From JAVVRI01 sp036654795 (lineage in GTDB: Bacteria > Bacteroidota > Bacteroidia > Bacteroidales > Tannerellaceae): a stretch of DNA of 8,599 nucleotides. Positions 6,841 to 8,599 of the stretch are shown piece after piece; the stretch's first letter is position 1, and the number at the start of each line of letters is the position of its first letter. The stretch is taken from assembly GCA_036654795.1 (NCBI GenBank), contig JAVVRI010000124.1:1-8599 (forward strand), read 5' to 3'. Below the pieces are notes generated by a model that was given only the letters and a program-made list of their open reading frames with translations, was not told where the DNA came from and did not search any database. The position numbers and the translations under genes were made by a program.

Positions 6841-6961
6841 TTACATCCGTGAAAGGAGATTCGGATATTTCTATTTTAGGGTCACTTCAGGAAAGCATGA
6901 GTGCTTTTAGAGACTCAACTAGTCCTGAAAGAGTACCCTTTAGGTTACTTCCGAAACTTGA
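6668..6961. repeat. 16-bp perfect inverted repeat around repeat copy 2
   Basis: TCAAGTTTCGGAAGTA at 6668-6683 is the exact reverse complement of 6946-6961. The right arm lies inside the last codons of the DUF3810 gene (residues QVSEV). The arms enclose 262 bp holding the start of the coding remnant and the whole of structured repeat copy 2. A 16-base exact match at this distance is unlikely by chance. It could mark an invertible or once-inverted segment. Confidence 0.6.
6833..6938 (-). repeat. Structured ~105-bp repeat, copy 2 (3' UTR of DUF3810 gene)
   Basis: This is the direct repeat of 2-107. It begins one base past the DUF3810 stop codon (6942-6940). On the minus strand the outer stem pairs GGGUAC (6938-6933) with GUGACCC (6885-6879, one bulged G) and UUCAGGA (6929-6923) with UCCUGAA (6892-6886). 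Inside are hairpins AAAGCA/UGCUUU and GACU/AGUC that share one base each with the outer stem. The second, 3' hairpin pairs 6862-6868 with 6843-6849 around a twelve-base loop containing CUCCUUUC. The RNA is probably made as the 3' end of the metH-DUF3810 transcript. Confidence 0.85.
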
Positions 6962-8034
6962 TTCAGTAATAGTACCTGTCTATACGCAATAAGCAGAGCG
7001 ATGACTTCGGAGTAGTTTTGAGTGCCGGAGTCAATGTTGTTTCCTTTGAGAAAAAGGTTATATAAGACGTTTTGAACTTCACCAATCAGTGGGCTGTAAC
7101 GGGATTGCCAATAAAGCATATTTGCGTTATAGAGGGCTTTTACTTCAGGACGAAGAGACTGCTTCCAATCATTGAAATCGTGCTCACTGAGAAGGAGGCG
7201 CGCATTCTCCAGCACATAGGTGAGCAAAGAAAAGTAACCAGAAAAGCGAATCGACGGATTGTCGGAACGGATACAGACCAAGTGACTGTATAGATTGGCT
7301 TCCGCCTCACTGGCAATACCAAGCACATGCGCCATTTCGTGCGCATAGGTGGATGAATATTGAACAGGGAGCAAGTCTCTATTCAAATTAAACTCATTAA
7401 AGAAAGGCCCCATGTACCCCATCACCCCTACGCTACTCATCAGAGGGGTAAGCAGCATTGACTTGACGCGCAGATCCGCTTCTGGAGGCAGGATGCCGAA
7501 GCACGTGCCGATCGCACGGTAGCCAGCCATCACTTCGCGACGAACAGTGGCTGTATCTACAGTTGTAATGGGAACGTATGCGGCATTGAGTGAATCAGTA
7601 TAAGCCACAAGAAAGGAGCAAAAATGATCCGGCGTATAAGCCTCATACGAAATGCCGGCACGAGTAAAGAAGTCCTGACGGAAATAATTCATCCCCCAAG
7701 CCAGATAAAACCAGACATATACCCAAGCAAGATATTCCGCCATCCTCCACAACACCCTCTTCAATGGACGCCGCATTATCAAGGTAAAGACAAGATAAAG
7801 CAGCAATCCGACCAGACTGCCATAGATAAAACAATCACCTACTGAAAAGGGGAAAAGACGAGAGAAGTCAGCCAGCGAGCGATGCAACAAGGGGTAAACA
7901 CGCCGGGCATATACTTCCCCAAGAATGGGAAACAACATCGTCACCCACGTCAGTACTAGAAGAGTAACCAGTACCAGATGGCGTGCGGACAACCGTTGCC
8001 TCAACCACATCAGCGCAGACATACCGAAATACAC
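6940..8034 (-). CDS. DUF3810 integral membrane putative zinc metallopeptidase
   Basis: The protein has 364 residues if the GTG at 8034 is used; ATG codons at 8022 and 8010 are equally possible and would lose 4 or 8 residues. Hydrophobic spans at about 19-37, 65-86 and 100-115 put the N-terminal third in the inner membrane. The C-terminal part holds STYAHEMAHVLGIASEAEAN at 228-247. HEMAH (232-236) fits the HExxH zinc site, with Glu233 as catalytic base and a Glu in SEAEAN as a likely third ligand. This arrangement matches the DUF3810 family of Bacteroidota, whose substrate is unknown. The gene lies two bases after the metH stop and is very likely cotranscribed with it. The last codons are also the right arm of a 16-bp inverted repeat. 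Confidence 0.88.
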   Translation of the reverse strand: MYFGMSALMWLRQRLSARHLVLVTLLVLTWVTMLFPILGEVYARRVYPLLHRSLADFSRLFPFSVGDCFIYGSLVGLLLYLVFTLIMRRPLKRVLWRMAEYLAWVYVWFYLAWGMNYFRQDFFTRAGISYEAYTPDHFCSFLVAYTDSLNAAYVPITTVDTATVRREVMAGYRAIGTCFGILPPEADLRVKSMLLTPLMSSVGVMGYMGPFFNEFNLNRDLLPVQYSSTYAHEMAHVLGIASEAEANLYSHLVCIRSDNPSIRFSGYFSLLTYVLENARLLLSEHDFNDWKQSLRPEVKALYNANMLYWQSRYSPLIGEVQNVLYNLFLKGNNIDSGTQNYSEVIALLIAYRQVLLLNQVSEVT

Positions 8035-8036
8035 AA

Positions 8037-8599
8037 TTATAAGTTCTTACTCAACAGCTTCCGGACATCGGACAGTGAGAGGTTACGGCGACGGGCATAG
8101 TCCGTCGCCTGTTCGTTGTCAATAGCTCCAATCATAAAGTATTGCGCAGCAGGATGGGCAATATAGATGCCGCTAACCGTGGCAGTAGGAGACATCGCTC
8201 CGTTCTCAGTGAGGCTAATGCCGATCTGAGACATATCCAGCAACTGATCTAACACCGCGTTGAGTTGCTGATCGGGCAACGAAGGATAGCCTATCGCCGG
8301 ACGGATGCCTTGATACTTTACTTTATAGAGTTCAGGAATGGTTAACGACTCGCTTGGGGCGTAGCCCCAGTATTCCTTGCGCACCTTCTCGTGTAAGTAT
8401 TCGGCAGCGGCTTCGGCCAGACGGTCGGTCAGGGTTTGCAGCAGCATGGCGCCATAGGTATCCCCTTCTGCCTTCAGTTTATTCATCAAATAGTCCGCAC
8501 CAGCACCGGCCGTTACGACGAAAGCACCAACATAGTCCTGACGCCCCCCCGTAATGGGCATGACATAATCGGCTAGCGACTTGTAGGCGCCGTCCTCTC
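8037..8599 (-). CDS. metH: Cobalamin-dependent methionine synthase, C-terminal activation domain (5' end outside window)
   Basis: The visible part is 186 residues, open to the window edge, and ends at TAA (8039-8037). It reads as the activation domain of MetH, which binds S-adenosylmethionine to support reductive reactivation of cob(II)alamin while the enzyme makes methionine from homocysteine and methyltetrahydrofolate in the cytosol. The landmarks follow the E. coli protein closely: LADYV near the edge, DYVGAFVVTAG, DRLAEAAAEYLHEKVRK, YWGYAPSE, the conserved QGIRPAIGYPSLPD, LTENGAMSPTATVSG, YIAHPAAQYF and DYARRRNLS near the end. The domain ends normally, with no truncation at the C terminus. 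The zinc/homocysteine, folate and cobalamin domains would lie beyond position 8599. Confidence 0.96.
   Translation of the reverse strand, partial: EDGAYKSLADYVMPITGGRQDYVGAFVVTAGAGADYLMNKLKAEGDTYGAMLLQTLTDRLAEAAAEYLHEKVRKEYWGYAPSESLTIPELYKVKYQGIRPAIGYPSLPDQQLNAVLDQLLDMSQIGISLTENGAMSPTATVSGIYIAHPAAQYFMIGAIDNEQATDYARRRNLSLSDVRKLLSKNL

Larger units (their letters stand above)
5732..6939. other. 1.2-kb gap without an intact gene
   Basis: No convincing full gene was found on either strand. The stretch 5732-6222 holds palindromes A, B and C (listed separately), a seven-base inverted repeat ATACTAT/ATAGTAT (5773-5802) and another, AGCAAT/ATTGCT (5996-6020). The ten-mer CGTATACTAT occurs at both 5770 and 6144. 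The stretch 6223-6530 is very AT-rich and I see nothing in it beyond stop-filled frames and A runs. From 6531 the base composition is visibly less AT-rich: a hairpin, a decayed coding remnant and structured repeat copy 2 follow up to the DUF3810 stop. I searched for the Bacteroides TAnnTTTG/TTTG promoter upstream of 5731 and found no good match. Confidence 0.7.

Overview
The window looks like a chromosomal stretch of a Bacteroides-type member of the Bacteroidota. The evidence is AT-rich intergenic DNA, no strong Shine-Dalgarno sites, lipoproteins with relaxed lipoboxes, a DUF3810 membrane metallopeptidase next to metH, YD/RHS-like secreted proteins, a TonB C-terminal domain on a secreted protein, and a DUF1566-like lipoprotein. 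Every recognisable gene reads on the minus strand, so the window is best read from right to left.

Right end (8599 to 6940): the C-terminal activation domain of cobalamin-dependent methionine synthase (metH, cut by the window edge), followed two bases later by a DUF3810 integral membrane protein with an HEMAH zinc-protease motif. These look like housekeeping genes.

Middle gap (6939 to 5732, 1.2 kb): no intact gene is visible. Next to the DUF3810 stop lies a ~105-bp structured repeat (copy 2), then a decayed coding remnant and a strong short hairpin at 6531-6557. A very AT-rich tract follows, then three palindromic elements of 79-88 bp (A, B, C) that share an internal core but have different ends. 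Element B is followed on the minus strand by six T and probably acts as a terminator.

Accessory block (5731 to 106): two secreted YD-like proteins, one fused to a TonB C-terminal domain and one a lipoprotein. After a 216-bp gap comes a tight apparent operon: a multi-span membrane protein with an SH3-like domain, an L,D-transpeptidase overlapping it by ATGA, a DUF1566-like lipoprotein broken by a one-base frameshift, and a 52-residue secreted protein. This block seems devoted to the cell envelope (periplasmic or outer-membrane proteins and peptidoglycan modification), but no specific pathway can be assigned.

Left end (107 to 2): a second copy of the ~105-bp repeat starts exactly at the stop codon of the 52-residue gene. 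The two copies are direct repeats, about 94% identical, and enclose the whole accessory block. Their differences largely preserve RNA pairing on the minus strand, including one G-C to A-U double change. This is the most interesting signal in the window.
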